Assembly: GCF_026213295.1 (NCBI RefSeq)
Contig: NC_079423.1
Coordinates: forward strand, 18,393,007 to 18,457,006
Direction of reading: 5' to 3'
Length of the DNA: 64,000 nucleotides
From: Gadus chalcogrammus
Lineage: Eukaryota; Chordata; Actinopteri; Gadiformes; Gadidae
The translations under genes and the position numbers were made by a program. Every line of letters starts with the position of its first letter. The first letter of the stretch is position 1. This document shows positions 10,701 to 25,042 of the stretch, one piece after another. The notes under the pieces were generated by a model. That model did no database searches and was not told where the DNA came from. It worked only from the letters and a program-made list of their open reading frames with translations.

Positions 10701-13700
10701 AACACCAAACTTTGCACACGGCATCTTCAGACGCACACGCAAAGAAATCATATACAGTTTTTTGATCCGACCTTCGACGACGAAACGGTAGAGTTTTGAA
10801 TATTCTTTTATTAGCTAAATTAGACGTGGAAAATTAAAAAAACAAAAAATTCCAAAATTAGACATCGGATCGAGTCCAAATTTTAGACACATGTTGGTGC
10901 TAACCTTATTGACCTTCGATAAAAATTTCGGAAAATTTCGCCATTAGGGGGCGCAATAAACGAGGAAATTGTATATCTTCTACAAAAATTTCGCCGCGGA
11001 AAACGCTACACTGACTTCTCGCTACTCCACAGGTTCAGGGTAGCGTTTTGAACACATGCTTCGCGTTTTTCCGGCGAAATGCACATTTCTTGTCGCGTTG
11101 TGCCGGCGAAATGCACACTTCTTGGACCCCTGCATAACTGCTTGCAGTTCTAGTTAGGGGTCCAAGCCAACAGGTTGGATCCCTATTGTTTTTGTAAGGA
11201 TTTTTTTTATTATTATTATTATTCCCCCCTAGAAGTGGGTCCACAGCCCCAAACCGTAAAAGGTGCCGACACGCCAATTGCATGACTAGATCCAGGGCCC
11301 TGAGTTCTAAGCAGACGACAAAATCCAGACACGCCGGCCACTAGGTGGCGCTATACCAAGGAATACGCGTTTGGGCTATAACTCCCACACCGAACCTCCC
11401 AGAGTCCAAAAACTGTACACACAGATGCACTGGAGTCTGCTGCATCTTTTGGCATAGGCCACGCCCATTTGCGTCTATAATTTTTTTTCGCAAAATCGCG
11501 AAAACCGCAAAACTGTTTTTTCGCTACTCCTCCCACATTTCTTGACCAATCGACACAAAACTTTGCACACGACATCTTCAGACGCACACGCAAAGGAATC
11601 ATATACAGTTTTTTGATCCGACCTTCGACGACGAAACGATAGCATTTTGAATATTGGTATATTAGCTAAATTAGACGTGGAAAATCAAAATTACAAAAAA
11701 ATCCAAAATTAGACATCGGATCGAGTCCAAATTCTACACACATGTTGGTGCTAACCTTAATGCGTTCGATAAAAATTTCGGAAATTCCGCCATTAGGGGG
11801 CGCAATAAACGAGGAAATTGTATATCTTCTACAAAATTTCGCCGCAAAAACGCTACACTGACTTCTCGCTACTCCTACCACAGTCAATCCTTTGTATCCA
11901 CAGGTTCAGGGTAGCGTTTTCAACACATGCTTCGCGATGTGCCGGCGAAATGCACATTTCTTGTCGCGTTGTGCCGGCGAAATGCACACTTCTTGTTAGG
12001 GGTCCAAGCCAACAGGTTGGATCCCTATTGTTTTGTAAGGATTATTATTATTATTATTTCGTACGCCTTAGAAGTGGTACCACAGCCCAAACCGTAAATG
12101 GTGCACACGCGCCAATTACATGACTAGAACCAGGTCCGGCACCGCTACTCAGATAACAAAATCCAGACACGCCGGTCCCTAGGTGGCGCTATACCAAGGA
12201 ATACGCGTTTGGGGCTATAACTCCCACACCGAACCTCCCAGAGTCCAAAAAATTGTACCCACAGATGCACTGGAGTCTGCTGCATCTTTTGGCATAGGCC
12301 ACGCCCATTTGCGTCCATGAATATTTTTCGCTATATCGCAAAAACCGCAAAACAGTTTTTTCCCTACTCCTCCACATTTCTTGACCAATCAACACAAAAC
12401 TTTGCACACGACATCTTCAGACGCACACGCAAAGAAATCCTAGACACTTTTTTGATCCGACCTTCGACGACGAAACGGTAGCGTTTTGAATATTTGTTTA
12501 TTAGCTACGTTTTACGTCGAAACGCAAAAAATTAAAAAAATACCAAAATTAGTCATCGGATCAAGTCCAAATTTTTGACACATGTTGATGCTACCCCTAC
12601 TGGCGTTCAATAAAATAATCGGAATATTTGCCATAAGGGGGCGCAATAAATGAGGAAATTGTATATCTTCGACAAAATCTCGCCGCGAAAACGCTACACT
12701 GACTTCCCGCTACTCCTACCACAGTCAAATCCTTTGTATCCACAGGTTCAGGGTAGCGTTTTGAACACATGCTTCGCATTGTGCCGGCGAAATGCACATT
12801 CTTGTCGCGTTGTGCCGGCGAAATGCACACTTCTTGGGACCCCTGCATAACTGCTTGCAGTTCTAGTTATTATTATTTTTATACTTACCCCCCTAAAAGT
12901 GGTACCACAGCCCAAACCGTAAATGGTGCACACACGCCAATTACATGACTAGATCCAGATCTCTTCGGACTACGCAGACGACAAAATCCAGACACGCCGG
13001 CCACTAGGTGGCGCTATACCAGGGAATACGCGTTTGGTGCTATAACTCCGACACCGAACCTCCCAGAGTCCAAAACTTGTACACACAGATGCACTGGAGT
13101 CTGCTGCATCTTTTGGCCTAGGCCACGCCCATTTGCGTCTATGAATATTTTTCGCTAAATCGCGAAAACCGCAAAACTGTTTTTTTCGCTACTCCTCGCA
13201 CATTTCTTGACCAATCAACACCAAACTTTGCACACGGCATCTTCAGACGCACACGCAAAGGAATCATATACCGTTTTTGATCCGACCTTCGACGACGAAA
13301 CGGTAGAGTTTTGAATATTCTTTTATTAGCTAAATTAGACGTGGAAAATTAAAAAAACAAAAAATTCCAAAATTAGACATCGGATCGAGTCCAAATTTTA
13401 GACACATGTTGGTGCTAACCTTAATGACCTTCGATAAAAATTTCGGAAAATTTCGCCATTAGGGGGCGCAATAAACGAGGAAATTGTATATCTTCTACAA
13501 AAATTTCGCCGCGAAAACGCTACACTGACTTCTCGCTACTCCACAGGTTCAGGGTAGCGTTTTGAACACATGCTTCGCGTTTTTCCGGCGAAATGCACAT
13601 TTCTTGTCGCGTTGTGCCGGCGAAATGCACACTTCTTGGACCCCTGCATAACTGCTTGCAGTTCTAGTTATTCTTACCCCCCTAAAAGTGGGACCACAGC

Positions 13701-16700
13701 CCAAACCGTAAATGGTGCCGACACGCGAATTGCATGACTAGATCCAGATCTGTTCGGACTAAGCAGACGACAAAATCCAGACGCGCCGGTCACTAGGTGG
13801 CGCTATACCAAGGAATACGCGTTTGGGGCTATAACTCCCACACCGAACCTCCCACAGTCAAAAACTTGTACCACATATTCACTGGAGTCTGCTGCATCTT
13901 TTGGCATAGGCCACGCCCATTTGCGTCCATGAATATTTTTCGCTAAATCGCGAAAACCGCAAAACAGTTTTTCCCTACTCCTCCCACATTTCTTGACCAA
14001 TCAACACCAAACTTTGCACACGACATCTTCAGACGCACACGCAAAGGAATCATCAACAGTTTTTTGATCCGACCTTCGACGACGAAACGGTAGAGTTTTG
14101 AATATTTGTTTATTAGCTAAATTAGACGTGGAAAATCAAAAATACAAAAAAATCCAAAAGTAGACATCGCATCGAGTCCTAATTCTACACACATGTTGGT
14201 GCTAACCTTAATGTCGTTCGATAAAATTTCGGAAGATTTCGCCATTAGGGGGCGCAATAAACGAGGAAATTGTATATCTTCTACAAAATTTCGCCCCGAA
14301 AACGCTACACTGACTTCTCGCTACTCCTACCACAGTCAAATCCTTTGTATCCACAGGTTCAGGGTAGCGTTTTGAACACATGCTTCGCGTCGTGCCGGCG
14401 AAACGCACATTTCTTGTCGCGTTGTGCCGGCGAAATGCACACTTCTTGGACCCCTGCATAATTATTAGGGGTCCAAGCCAACAGGTTGGATCCCTATTGT
14501 TTTTGTAAGGATTTTTTTTATTATTATTATTATACTACCTCCCCGTGAAAGTGGAACCACAGCCCAAACCGTAAATGGTGCACACGCGCCAATTACATGA
14601 CTAGAACCAGTACCGGCACCGCTACTCAGATAACCAAATCCAGACATGCCGGCCACTAGGTGGCGCTATACCAAGGAGAAACACGTTTGGGGCTATAACT
14701 CCCACACCGAACCTCCCAGAGTCCAAAAACTTGTACACACAGATGCACTGGAGTCTGCTGCATCTTTTGGCCTAGGCCACGCCCATTTGCGTCTATGAAT
14801 ATTTTTCGCTAAATCGCGAAAACCGCAAAACTGTTTTTTCCCTACTCCTCCCACATTTCTTGACCAATCAACACCAAACTTTGCACACGACATCTTCAGA
14901 CGCACACGCAAAGGAATCATCAACAGTTTTTTGATCCGACCTTCGACGACGAAACGGTAGAGTTTTGAATATTTGTTTATTAGCTAAATTAGACGTGGAA
15001 AATCAAAAATACAAAAAAATCCAAAAGTAGACATCGGATCGAGTCCTAATTCTACACACATGTTGTTGCTAACCTTAATGTCGTTCGATAAAAATTTCGG
15101 AAGATTTCGCCATTAGGGGGCGCAATGAACGAGGAAATTGTATATCTTCTACAAAATTTCGCCCCGAAAACGCTACACTGACTTCTCGCTACTCCTACCA
15201 CAGTCAAATCCTTTGTATCCACAGGTTCAGGGTAGCGTTTTGAACACATGCTTCGCGTTGTGCCGGCGAAATGCACACTTCTTGGACCCCTGCATAACTG
15301 CTTGCAGTTCTAGTTATACTTCCCGCGCTAAAAGTGGGTCCACAGCCCAAACCGTAAATGGTGCCGACACGCCAATTGCATGACTAGATCCAGGTCCGGC
15401 ACCGCTACTCAGATAACAAAATCCAGACACGCCGGCCACTAGGTGGCGCTATACCAAGGGAAAATGCGTTTGGGGCTATAACTCCCACACCGAACCTCCC
15501 ACATTCAAAACCTCGTACACACAGATTCACTGGAGTCTGCTGCATCTTTTGGCATAGGCCACGCCCATTTGCGTCTATAATTTTTTTTCGCAAAATCGCG
15601 AAAACCGCAAAACTGTTTTTTTCGCTACTCCTCCCACATTTCTTGACCAATCGACACAAAACTTTGCACACGACATCTTCAGACGCACACGCAAAGGAAT
15701 CATATACAGTTTTTTGATCCGACCTTCGACGACGAAACGATAGCATTTTGAATATTGGTATATTAGCTAAATTAGACGTGGAAAATCAAAATACAAAAAA
15801 ATCCAAATTAGACATCGGATCGAGTCCAAATTCTACACACATGTTGGTGCTAACCTTAATGACGTTCGATAAAAATTTCGGAAAATTCCGCCATTAGGGG
15901 GCGCAATAAACGAGGAAATTGTATATCTTCTACAAAATTTCGCCGCAAAAACGCTACACTGACTTCTCGCTACTCCTACCACAGTCAAATCCTTTGTATC
16001 CACAGGTTCAGGGTAGCGTTTTCAACACATGCTTCGCGATGTGCCGGCGAAATGCACATTTCTTGTCGCGTTGTGCCGGCGAAATGCACACTTCTTGGAC
16101 CCCTGCATAACTGCTTGCAGTTCTAGTTATTATTCCTGCGCTAAAAGTGGTACCACAGCCCAAACCGTAAATGGTGCACACGCGCCAATTACATGACTAG
16201 AACCAGTACCGGCACCGCTACTCAGATATCCAAATCCAGACATGCCGGCCACTAGGTGGCGCTATACCAAGGAGAAACACGTTGGGGCTATAGCTCCAAC
16301 ACCGAACCTCCCACAGTCCAAAAACTTGTACACACAGATGCACTGGAGTCTGCTGCATCTTTTGCCTAGGCCACGCCCATTTGCGTCTATGAATATTTTT
16401 CGCTAAATCGCGAAAACCGCAAAACTGTTTTTTCGCTACTCCTCCCACATTTCTTGACCAATCAACACCAAACTATGCAAACGACATCTTCAGACGCACA
16501 CGCAAAGGAATCATCAACAGTTTTTTGATCCGACCTTCGACGACGAAACGGTAGAGTTTTGAATATTTGTTTATTAGCTAAATTAGACGTGGAAAATCAA
16601 AAATACAAAAAAATCCAAAAGTAGACATCGGATCGAGTCCTAATTCTACACACATGTTGTTGCTAACCTTAATGTCGTTCGATAAAAATTTCGGAAGATT

Positions 16701-17753
16701 TCGCCATTAGGGGGCGCAATGAACGAGGAAATTGTATATCTTCTACAAAATTTCGCCCCGAAAACGCTACACTGACTTCTCGCTACTCCTACCACAGTCA
16801 AATCCTTTGTATCCACAGGTTCAGGGTAGCGTTTTGAACACATGCTTCGCGTCGTGCCGGCGAAATGCACATTTCTTGTCGCGTTGTGCCGGCGAAATGC
16901 ACACTTCTTGGACCCCTGCATAACTGCTTGCAGTTCTAGTTATACTTCCCGCGCTAAAAGTGGGCCCACAGCCCAAACCGTAAATGGTGCCGACACGCCA
17001 ATTGCATGACTAGATCCAGGTCCGGCACCGCTACTCAGATAACAAAATCCAGACACGCCGGCCACTAGGTGGCGCTATACCAAGGAAAGACGCGTTTGGG
17101 GCTATAACTCCCACACCGAACCTCCCACATTCAAAACCTCGTACACACAGATTCACTGGAGTCTGCTGCATCTTTTGGCATAGGCCACGCCCATTTGCGT
17201 CTATAATTTTTTTTCGCAAAATCGCGAAAACCGCAAAACTGTTTTTTCGCTACTCCTCCCACATTTCTTGACCAATCGACACAAAACTTTGCACACGACA
17301 TCTTCAGACGCACACGCAAAGGAATCATATACAGTTTTTTGATCCGACCTTCGACGACGAAACGATAGCATTTTGAATATTGGTATATTAGCTAAATTAG
17401 ACGTGGAAAATCAAAAATACAAAAAAATCCAAAATTAGACATCGGATCGAGTCCAAATTCTACACACATGTTGGTGCTAACCTTAATGACGTTCGATAAA
17501 AAATTCGGAAAATTCCGCCATTAGGGGGCGCAATAAACGAGGAAATTGTATATCTTCTACAAAATTTCGCCGCGAAAACGCTACACTGACTTCTCGCTAC
17601 TCCTACCACAGTCAAATCCTTTGTATCCACAGGTTCAGGGTAGCGTTTTGAACACATGCTTCGCGTTGTGCCGGCGAAACGCACATTTCTTGTCGCGTTG
17701 TGCCGGCGAAATGCACACTTCTTGGACCCCTGCATAACTGCTTGCAGTTCTAG
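7727..17753 (+). repeat. Run of short monomers 9-20
   Basis: Junctions are at about 8,760, 9,556, 10,357, 11,153, 11,995, 12,866, 13,667, 14,460, 15,313, 16,126 and 16,939. None has the TATA module. First-core variants are TCACTAGG (near 8,063 and 13,788), TCCCTAGG (near 12,175) and CCACTAGG in the others. Monomers ending near 9,556, 11,995 and 14,460 lack all or part of the terminal hairpin. Monomer 12 (10,358-11,153) has no counterpart in copy B, and the rest correspond to 38,960-48,150. Confidence 0.92.
7729..7936 (+). repeat. 55-bp hairpin minisatellite, four copies
   Basis: The unit AGGGGTCCAAGCCAACAGG, then TTGGATCCCTATTGTTTTTG and TAAGGATT, is repeated four times with variable T or TTA spacers. 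Each unit can fold on itself (GGGTCCAA against TTGGATCCC). Its first 11 bases are the exact reverse complement of CTTGGACCCCT in the preceding monomer tail. Confidence 0.9.
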
Positions 17754-18816
17754 TTAGGGGTCCAAGCCAACAGGTTGGATCCCTATTGTTTTTGTAAGGA
17801 TTTTTCTTATTATTCTTACCCCCCTAAAAGTGATACCACACCCCAAACCGTAAATGGTGCCGACACGCAAATTGCATGACTAGATCCAGATCTGTTCGGA
17901 CTAAGCAGACGACAAAATCCAGACGCGCCGGTCACTAGGTGGCGCTATACCAAGGAATATGCGTTTGGGGCTATAACTCCCACACCGAACCTCCCACATT
18001 CAAAACCTTGTACACACAGATGCACTGGAGTCTGCTGCATCTTTTGGCCTAGGCCACGCCCATTTCCGTCCATGAATATTTTTCACTAAATCGCGAAAAC
18101 CGTAAAACTATTTTTTCCCTACTCCTCCCACATTTCTTGACCAATCGACACCAAACTTTGCACACGGCATCTTCAGACGCACACGCAAAGAAATCTTAGA
18201 CAGTTTTTTGATCCAACCTTCGACGACGAAACGGTAGAGTTTTGAATATTTGTTTATTAGCTAAATTAGACGTGGAAAATCAAAAATACAAAAAAATCCA
18301 AAAGTAGACATCGGATCGAGTCCTAATTCTACACACATGTCGGTGCTACCCTTAATGGCGTTCAATAAAGAATTCGGAATATTTCGCCCTTAGGGGGCGC
18401 AATAAACGAGGAAATTGTATATCTTCTAATTGGCCAAAAGAATGTTCTTCAAACTATAAGGGAACCATCAAGGGGCAAACCCGAGTCTATATAAAAAATA
18501 TGGCCAAGAATTATTAATGTGGGCGGGAGTTATTTGGCAAAGGAAAATTGTCTTTGGAAAATTTCGCCACAAGGGGGCGCAAATAAACGACGAAATAATA
18601 TATCTCCTAACTGGCCAATGGAATGTTCTGAAAACGCGTTTTAGGCTATAACTCCCACACCGAAGCTCCCACAGTCAAAAACTTTATATCCACAGATTCA
18701 CTGGAGTCAGCTGCATCTTTTGGCATACGCCGTTCCTCAATTTCGAACACATGCTTTGCGTTGTGCCGGCGAAATGCACACTTCTTGGACCCCTGCATAA
18801 CTGCTTGCAGTTCTAG
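17754..18816 (+). repeat. Long monomer 21 with TATA module
   Basis: The first core is TCACTAGGTGGCGC near 17,933 and the second is CCCTTAGGGGGCGC. The TATA box is near 18,488 and the third core is CCACAAGGGGGCGC. The tail contains the CATACGCCGTTCCTCAATTT variant. The counterpart is 48,151-49,212. Confidence 0.92.
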
Positions 18817-19666
18817 TTAGGGGTCCAAGCCAACAGGTTGGATCCCTATTGTTTTTGTAAGGATTTTTTTTATTATTATTATTATACTACCTCCCCGTGA
18901 AAGTGGAACCACAGCCCAAACCGTAAATGGTGCACACGCGCCAATTACATGACTAGAACCAGTACCGGCACCGCTACTCAGATAACCAAATCCAGACATG
19001 CCGGCCACTAGGTGGCGCTATACCAAGGAGAAACACGTTTGGGGCTATAACTCCCACACCGAACCTCCCAGAGTCCAAAAACTTGTACACACAGATGCAC
19101 TGGAGTCTGCTGCATCTTTTGGCCTAGGCCACGCCCATTTGCGTCTATGAATATTTTTCGCTAAATCGCGAAAACCGCAAAAACTGTTTTTTCCCTACTC
19201 CTCCCACATTTCTTGACCAATCAACACCAAACTTTGCACACGACATCTTCAGACGCACACGCAAAGGAATCATCAACAGTTTTTTGATCCGACCTTCGAC
19301 GACGAAACGGTAGAGTTTTGAATATTTGTTTATTAGCTAAATTAGACGTGGAAAATCAAAAATACAAAGAAATCCAAAAGTAGACATCGGATCGAGTCCT
19401 AATTCTACACACATGTTGGTGCTAACCTTAATGTCGTTCGATAAAAATTTCGGAAGATTTCGCCATTAGGGGGCGCAATAAACGAGGAAATTGTATATCT
19501 TCTACAAAATTTCGCCCCGAAAACGCTACACTGACTTCTCGCTACTCCTACCACAGTCAAATCCTTTGTATCCACAGGTTCAGGGTAGCGTTTTGAACAC
19601 ATGCTTCGCGTTGTGCCGGCGAAATGCACACTTCTTGGACCCCTGCATAACTGCTTGCAGTTCTAG
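18817..19666 (+). repeat. Short monomer 22
   Basis: It has one 55-bp hairpin module, the CTACCTCCCCGTGAAAGTGG leader and a perfect first core. It has a single GTGCCGGCGAAATGCACA tract in the tail instead of two. The counterpart is 49,213-50,059. Confidence 0.92.
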
Positions 19667-19712
19667 TTAGGGGTCCAAGCCAACAGGTTGGATCCCTATT
19701 GTTTTTGTAAGG

Positions 19713-19752
<40 letters not shown>

Positions 19753-21110
19753 CCCCCCTAGAAGTGGGCCCACAGCACAAACCGTAAATGGTGCAGACAT
19801 GCCAAATGCATGACTAGATCAAGATCCGTGGCGACTACGCAGACGACAAAATCCAGACATGCCGGCCACTAGGTGGCGCTATACCAAGGAATACGCGTTT
19901 GGGGCTATAACTCCCACACCGAACCTCCCACAGTCAAAAACGTTATACCCACAGATGCACTGGAGTCTGCTGCATCTTTTGGGCTAGGCCACGCCCATTT
20001 GCGTCTATGAATATTTTTCGCTAAATCGCGAAAACCGCAAAACAGTTTTTTCCCTACTCCTCCCACATTTCTTGACCAATCAACACCAAACTTTGCACAC
20101 GACATCGTCAGACGCACACGCAAAGGAATCATCAACAGTTTTTTGATCCGACCTTCGACGACGAAACGGTAGCGTTTTGAATATTTGTTTATTGGCTACG
20201 TTTTACGTCGAAACGCAAAAATTCAAAGAATACCAAAAGTAGACATCGGATCAAGTCAAAATTTTAGACACATGTCGGTGCTACCCTTATTGGCGTTCAA
20301 TAAGAAATTCGGAATATTTCGCCATTAGGGGGCGCAATAAACGAGGAAATTGTATATCTTCTAATTGGCCAAAGGAATGTTCTTCAAACTATAAGGGAAC
20401 CATCAAGGGGCAAACCCGAGTCTATATAAAAAATATGGCCAAGAATTAATAATGTAGGCGGGAGTTATTTGGCAAAGGAAAATTGTCTTTGGAAAATTTC
20501 GCCAACAGGGCGGCGCCAAAAAACGACGAAATAATATATCTCCTATTTGGCCAATGGAATGTTCTGAAAACGCGTTTTAGGCTATAACTCCCACACCGAA
20601 GCTCCCACAGTCAAAAACGTTATACGCACAGATTCACTGGAGTCAGCTGCATCCTTTGGCATAGGCCAGGCCCATTTGCGTCAGTATTTTCTTTATGCAA
20701 AATCGCAAAAACAGCTAAACTGCCTTTTCGCTACTCCTCCCACATTTCTTGCCCAATTGACACCAAACTTGCACACGACATCTTCAGACGCACACTACAA
20801 GAAATCAGCAAAACTATTTTGATCCGACCATCGTTGACGAAACGGTAGCGTTTTGAATATATGTTTTGCGTTGCAAATCAGTAAAAACTATTTTGATCCA
20901 ACGACGACTAAACGGTAGCGGAAAATGCGTTTGGGGCCGAAACTCCCACACTGAACCTCTCACAGTCAAAACCTTTATATCCACAGGTTGTTCACGGTAG
21001 CGTTTTGAATACTTGGTTCGCGTTGTGCCGGCGAAATGCACATTTCTTGTCGCGTTGTGCCGGCGAAATGCACACTTCTTGGACCCCTGCATAACTGCTT
21101 GCAGTTCTAG
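19667..21110 (+). repeat. Extra-long monomer 23 with TATA module and duplicated half
   Basis: It opens with one 55-bp module and the longest (ATT)n microsatellite of this copy (about 19,714-19,751). The first core is perfect, the TATA box is near 20,424, and the duplicated half spans about 20,585-21,010. The counterpart is 50,060-51,501. Confidence 0.92.
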
Positions 21111-22855
21111 TTATTATACTTCCTACCAAGAAAGTGGGAATACAGCCCATACCGTAAATGTTGCACACACGCCAATTGCATGACTAGATCCAGGTCAGTG
21201 AAGACTATGCAGACGACAAAATCCAGACACGCCGGCCACTAGGTGGCGCTATACCAAGGAATACGCGTTTGGGGCTATAACTCCCACACCGAACCTCCCA
21301 CAGTCCAAAAACTTGTACACACAGATGCACTGGAGTCTGCTGCATCTTTTGGCCTAGGCCACGCCCATTTGCGTCTATGAATATTTTTCGCTAAATCGCG
21401 AAAACCGCAAAACTGTTTTTTTCCCTACTCCTCCCACATTTCTTGACCAATCGACACCAAACTTTGCACACGACATCTTCAGACGCACACGCATAGAAAT
21501 CTTAGACAGTTTTTTGATCCGACCTTCGACGACGAAACGGTAGAGTTTTGAATATTGGTTTATTAGCTAAATTAGACGTGGAAAATTAAAAATCCAAAAA
21601 ATCCAAAATTAGACATCGGATCGAGTCCAAATTCTACACACATGTTGGTGCTAACCTTAATGACGTTCGATAAAAATTTCGGAAAATTCCGCCATTAGGG
21701 GGCGCAATAAACGAGGAAATTGTATATCTTCTACAAAATTTCGCCGCGGAAAACGCCACACTGACTTCTCGCTACTCCTACCACAGTCAAATCCTTTGTA
21801 TCCACAGGTTCAGGGTAGCGTTTTCAACACATGCTTCGCGTTGTGCCGGCGAAATGCACATTTCTTGTCGCGTTGTGCCGGCGAAATGCACACTTCTTGG
21901 ACCCCTGCATAACTGCTTGCAGTTCTAGTTAGGGGTCCAAGCCAACAGGTTGGATCCCTATTGTTTTTGTAAGGATTATTATTATTAGGGGTCCAAGCCA
22001 ACAGGTTGGATCCCTATTGTTTTTGTAAGGATTATTATTCCTATTATTCTTACCCCCTAAAAGTGGGACCACAGCCCAAACCGTAAATGGTGCCGACACG
22101 CGAATTGCATGACTAGATCCAGATCTGTTCGGACTAAGCAGACGACAAAATCCAGACGCGCCGGTCACTAGGTGGCGCTATACCAAGGAATACGCGTTTG
22201 GGGCTATAACTCCCACACCGAACCTCCCACATTCAAAACCTTGTACACACAGATGCACTGGAGTCTGCTGCATCTTTTGGCCTAGGCCACGCCCATTTGC
22301 GTCTATGAATATTTTTCGCTAAATCGCGAAAACCGCAAAACTGTTTTTTCCCTACTCCTCCCACATTTCTTGACCAATCGACACCAAACTTTGCACACGA
22401 CATCTTCAGACGCACACGCATAGAAATCTTAGACAGTTTTTTGATCCGACCTTCGACGACGAAACGGTAGAGTTTTGAATATTGGTTTATTAGCTAAATT
22501 AGACGTGGAAAATTAAAAATCCAAAAAAATCCAAAATTAGACATCGGATCGAGTCCAAATTCTACACACATGTTGGTGCTAACCTTAATGACGTTCGATA
22601 AAAATTTCGGAAAATTCCGCCATTAGGGGGCGCAATAAACGAGGAAATTGTATATCTTCTACAAAATTTCGCCGCGAAAACGCCACACTGACTTCTCGCT
22701 ACTCCTACCACAGTCAAATCCTTTGTATCCACAGGTTCAGGGTAGCGTTTTCAACACATGCTTCGCGTTGTGCCGGCGAAATGCACATTTCTTGTCGCGT
22801 TGTGCCGGCGAAATGCACACTTCTTGGACCCCTGCATAACTGCTTGCAGTTCTAG
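21111..22855 (+). repeat. Short monomers 24-25
   Basis: The junction is at 21,928. Monomer 25 begins with two 55-bp hairpin modules (21,929-22,033). First cores are CCACTAGG and TCACTAGG. Their 3' halves share the CGCCACACTGACTTC and TTTTCAACACATGC variants, so they are sister units. The counterparts are 51,502-53,247. Confidence 0.92.
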
Positions 22856-24030
22856 TTAGGGGTCCAAGCCAACAGGTTGGATCCCTATTGTTTTTGTAAG
22901 GATTATTATTATTAGGGGTCCAAGCCAACAGGTTGGATCCCTATTGTTTTTGTAAGGATTATTATTAGGGGTCCAAGCCAACAGGTTGGATCCCTATTGT
23001 TTTTGTAAGGATTTTTTTTATTATTATTCCCCCCTAGAAGTGGGTCCACAGCCCAAACCGTAAATGGTGCCGACACGCCAATTGCATGACTAGATCCAGG
23101 TCCCTGAGTTCTAGGCAGACGACAAAATCCAGACACGCCGGCCACTAGGTGGCGCTATACCAAGGAAAGACGCGTTTGGGGCTATAACTCCCACAACGAA
23201 CCTCCCAGAGTCCAAAAACTTGTACACACAGATGCACTGGAGTCTGCTGCATCTTTTGCCATAGGCCACGCCCATTTGCGTCTATGAATATTTTTCGCAA
23301 AATCGCGAAAACCGCAAAACAGTTTTTTCCCTACTCCTCCCACATTTTTTGACCAATCAACACCAAACTTTGCACACGACATCTTCAGACGCACACGCAA
23401 AGAAATTATCGGACAGTTTTTTGATCCGACCGTCGACGACGAAACGGTAGCGTTTTGAATATTGGTATATTAGCTAAATTAGACGTGGAAAATCAAAAAT
23501 CCAGAAAAATCCAAAAGTAGACATCGGAACGAGTCCAAATTTTACAGACATGTTGGTGCTAACCTTAATGTCGTTCAATAAAATTTTCGGAATATTTCGC
23601 CATTAGGGGGCGCAATAAACGAGGAAATTGTATATCTTCTTATTGGCCAAAGGAATGTTCTTCAAACTCAAAGGAAACCATCAAGGGGCAAACCCGAGTC
23701 TATATAAAAAATATGGCCAAGAATTATTAATGTGGGCGGGAGTTATTTGGCAAAGGAAAATTGTCTTTGGAAAATTTCGCCACAAGGGGTCGCAAATAAA
23801 CGACGAAATAATATATCTCCTAACTGGCCAATGGAATGTTCTGAAAACGCGTTTTGGGCTATAACTCCCACACCGAAGCTCCCACAGTCAAAACCTTTAT
23901 ATCCACAGATTCACTGGAGTCAGCTGCATCTTTTGGCATACGCTGTTTCTCAATTTTTGAACACATGCTTCGCGTTGTGCCGGCGAAATGCACACTTCTT
24001 GGACCCCTGCATAACTGCTTGCAGTTCTAG
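22856..24030 (+). repeat. Long monomer 26 with TATA module
   Basis: It begins with three 55-bp hairpin modules (22,858-23,012). It has a perfect first core near 23,142, a TATA box near 23,700 and the degraded third core CCACAAGGGGTCGC. The counterpart is 53,248-54,421. Confidence 0.92.
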
Positions 24031-25042
24031 TTCCTATTATTCTTACCCCCTAAAAGTGGGACCACAGCCCAAACCGTAAATGGTGCCGACACGCGAATTG
24101 CATGACTAGATCCAGATCTGTTCGGACTAAGCAGACGACAAAATCCAGACGCGCCGGTCACTAGGTGGCGCTATACCAAGGAATACGCGTTTGGGGCTAT
24201 AACTCCCACACCGAACCTCCCACATTCAAAACCTTGTACACACAGATGCACTGGAGTCTGCTGCATCTTTTGGCCTAGGCCACGCCCATTTGCGTCTATG
24301 AATATTTTTCGCTAAATCGCGAAAACCGCAAAACTGTTTTTTCCCTACTCCTCCCACATTTCTTTACCAATCGACACCAAACTTTGCACACGGCATCTTC
24401 AGACGCACACGCAAAGAAATCATCAACACTTTTTTGATCCGACCTTCGACAACGAAACGGTAGCATTTTGAATATTTGTTTATTAGCTAAATTAGACGTG
24501 GAAAATCAAAAATACAAAAAAATACAAAAGTAGACATCGGATCGAGTCCTAATTCTACACACATGTCGGTGCTACCCTTAATGGCGTTCAATAAAGAATT
24601 CGGAATATTTCGCCATTAGGGGGCGCAATAAACAAGGAAATTGTATATCTTCTAATTGGCCGAAAGAATGTTCTTCAAACTATAAGGGAACCATCAAGGG
24701 GCAAACCCGAGTCTATATAAAAAATATGGCCAAGAATTATTAATGTGGGCGGGAGTTATTTGGCAAAGGAAAATTGTCTTTGGAAAATTTCGCCACAAGG
24801 GGGCGCAAATAAACGACGAAATAATATATCTCCTAACTGGCCAATGGAATGTTCTGAAAACGCGTTTTAGGCTATAACTCCCACACCGAAGCTCCCACAA
24901 TCAAAAACGTTATATCTACAGATTCACTGGAGTCAGCTGCATCTTTTGGCATACGCCGTTCCTCAATTTCGAACACATGCTTCGCGTTGTGCCGGCGAAA
25001 TGCACACTTCTTGGACCCCTGCATAACTGCTTGCAGTTCTAG
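24031..25042 (+). repeat. Long monomer 27 with TATA module
   Basis: It starts with the TTCCTATTATTCTTACCCCC leader and has a TCACTAGG first core, a TATA box near 24,716 and an intact third core. It is the last monomer of copy A that is colinear with copy B; its counterpart is 55,499-56,512. Confidence 0.92.

Larger units (their letters stand above)
1..25042 (+). repeat. Higher-order repeat, copy A (truncated by window start)
   Basis: This run of monomers 1-27 corresponds monomer for monomer to 31,238-56,512. The offset is about 31,236-31,237 up to monomer 11, about 30,390 from monomer 13 to 26, and about 31,470 for monomer 27. The two offset steps are one monomer present only here (10,358-11,153) and one present only in the other copy (54,422-55,498). 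The two copies otherwise differ mainly by single-base length changes in A, T, C or G runs. Position 1 already lies inside the duplicated stretch, so the true left edge is not visible. Confidence 0.9.
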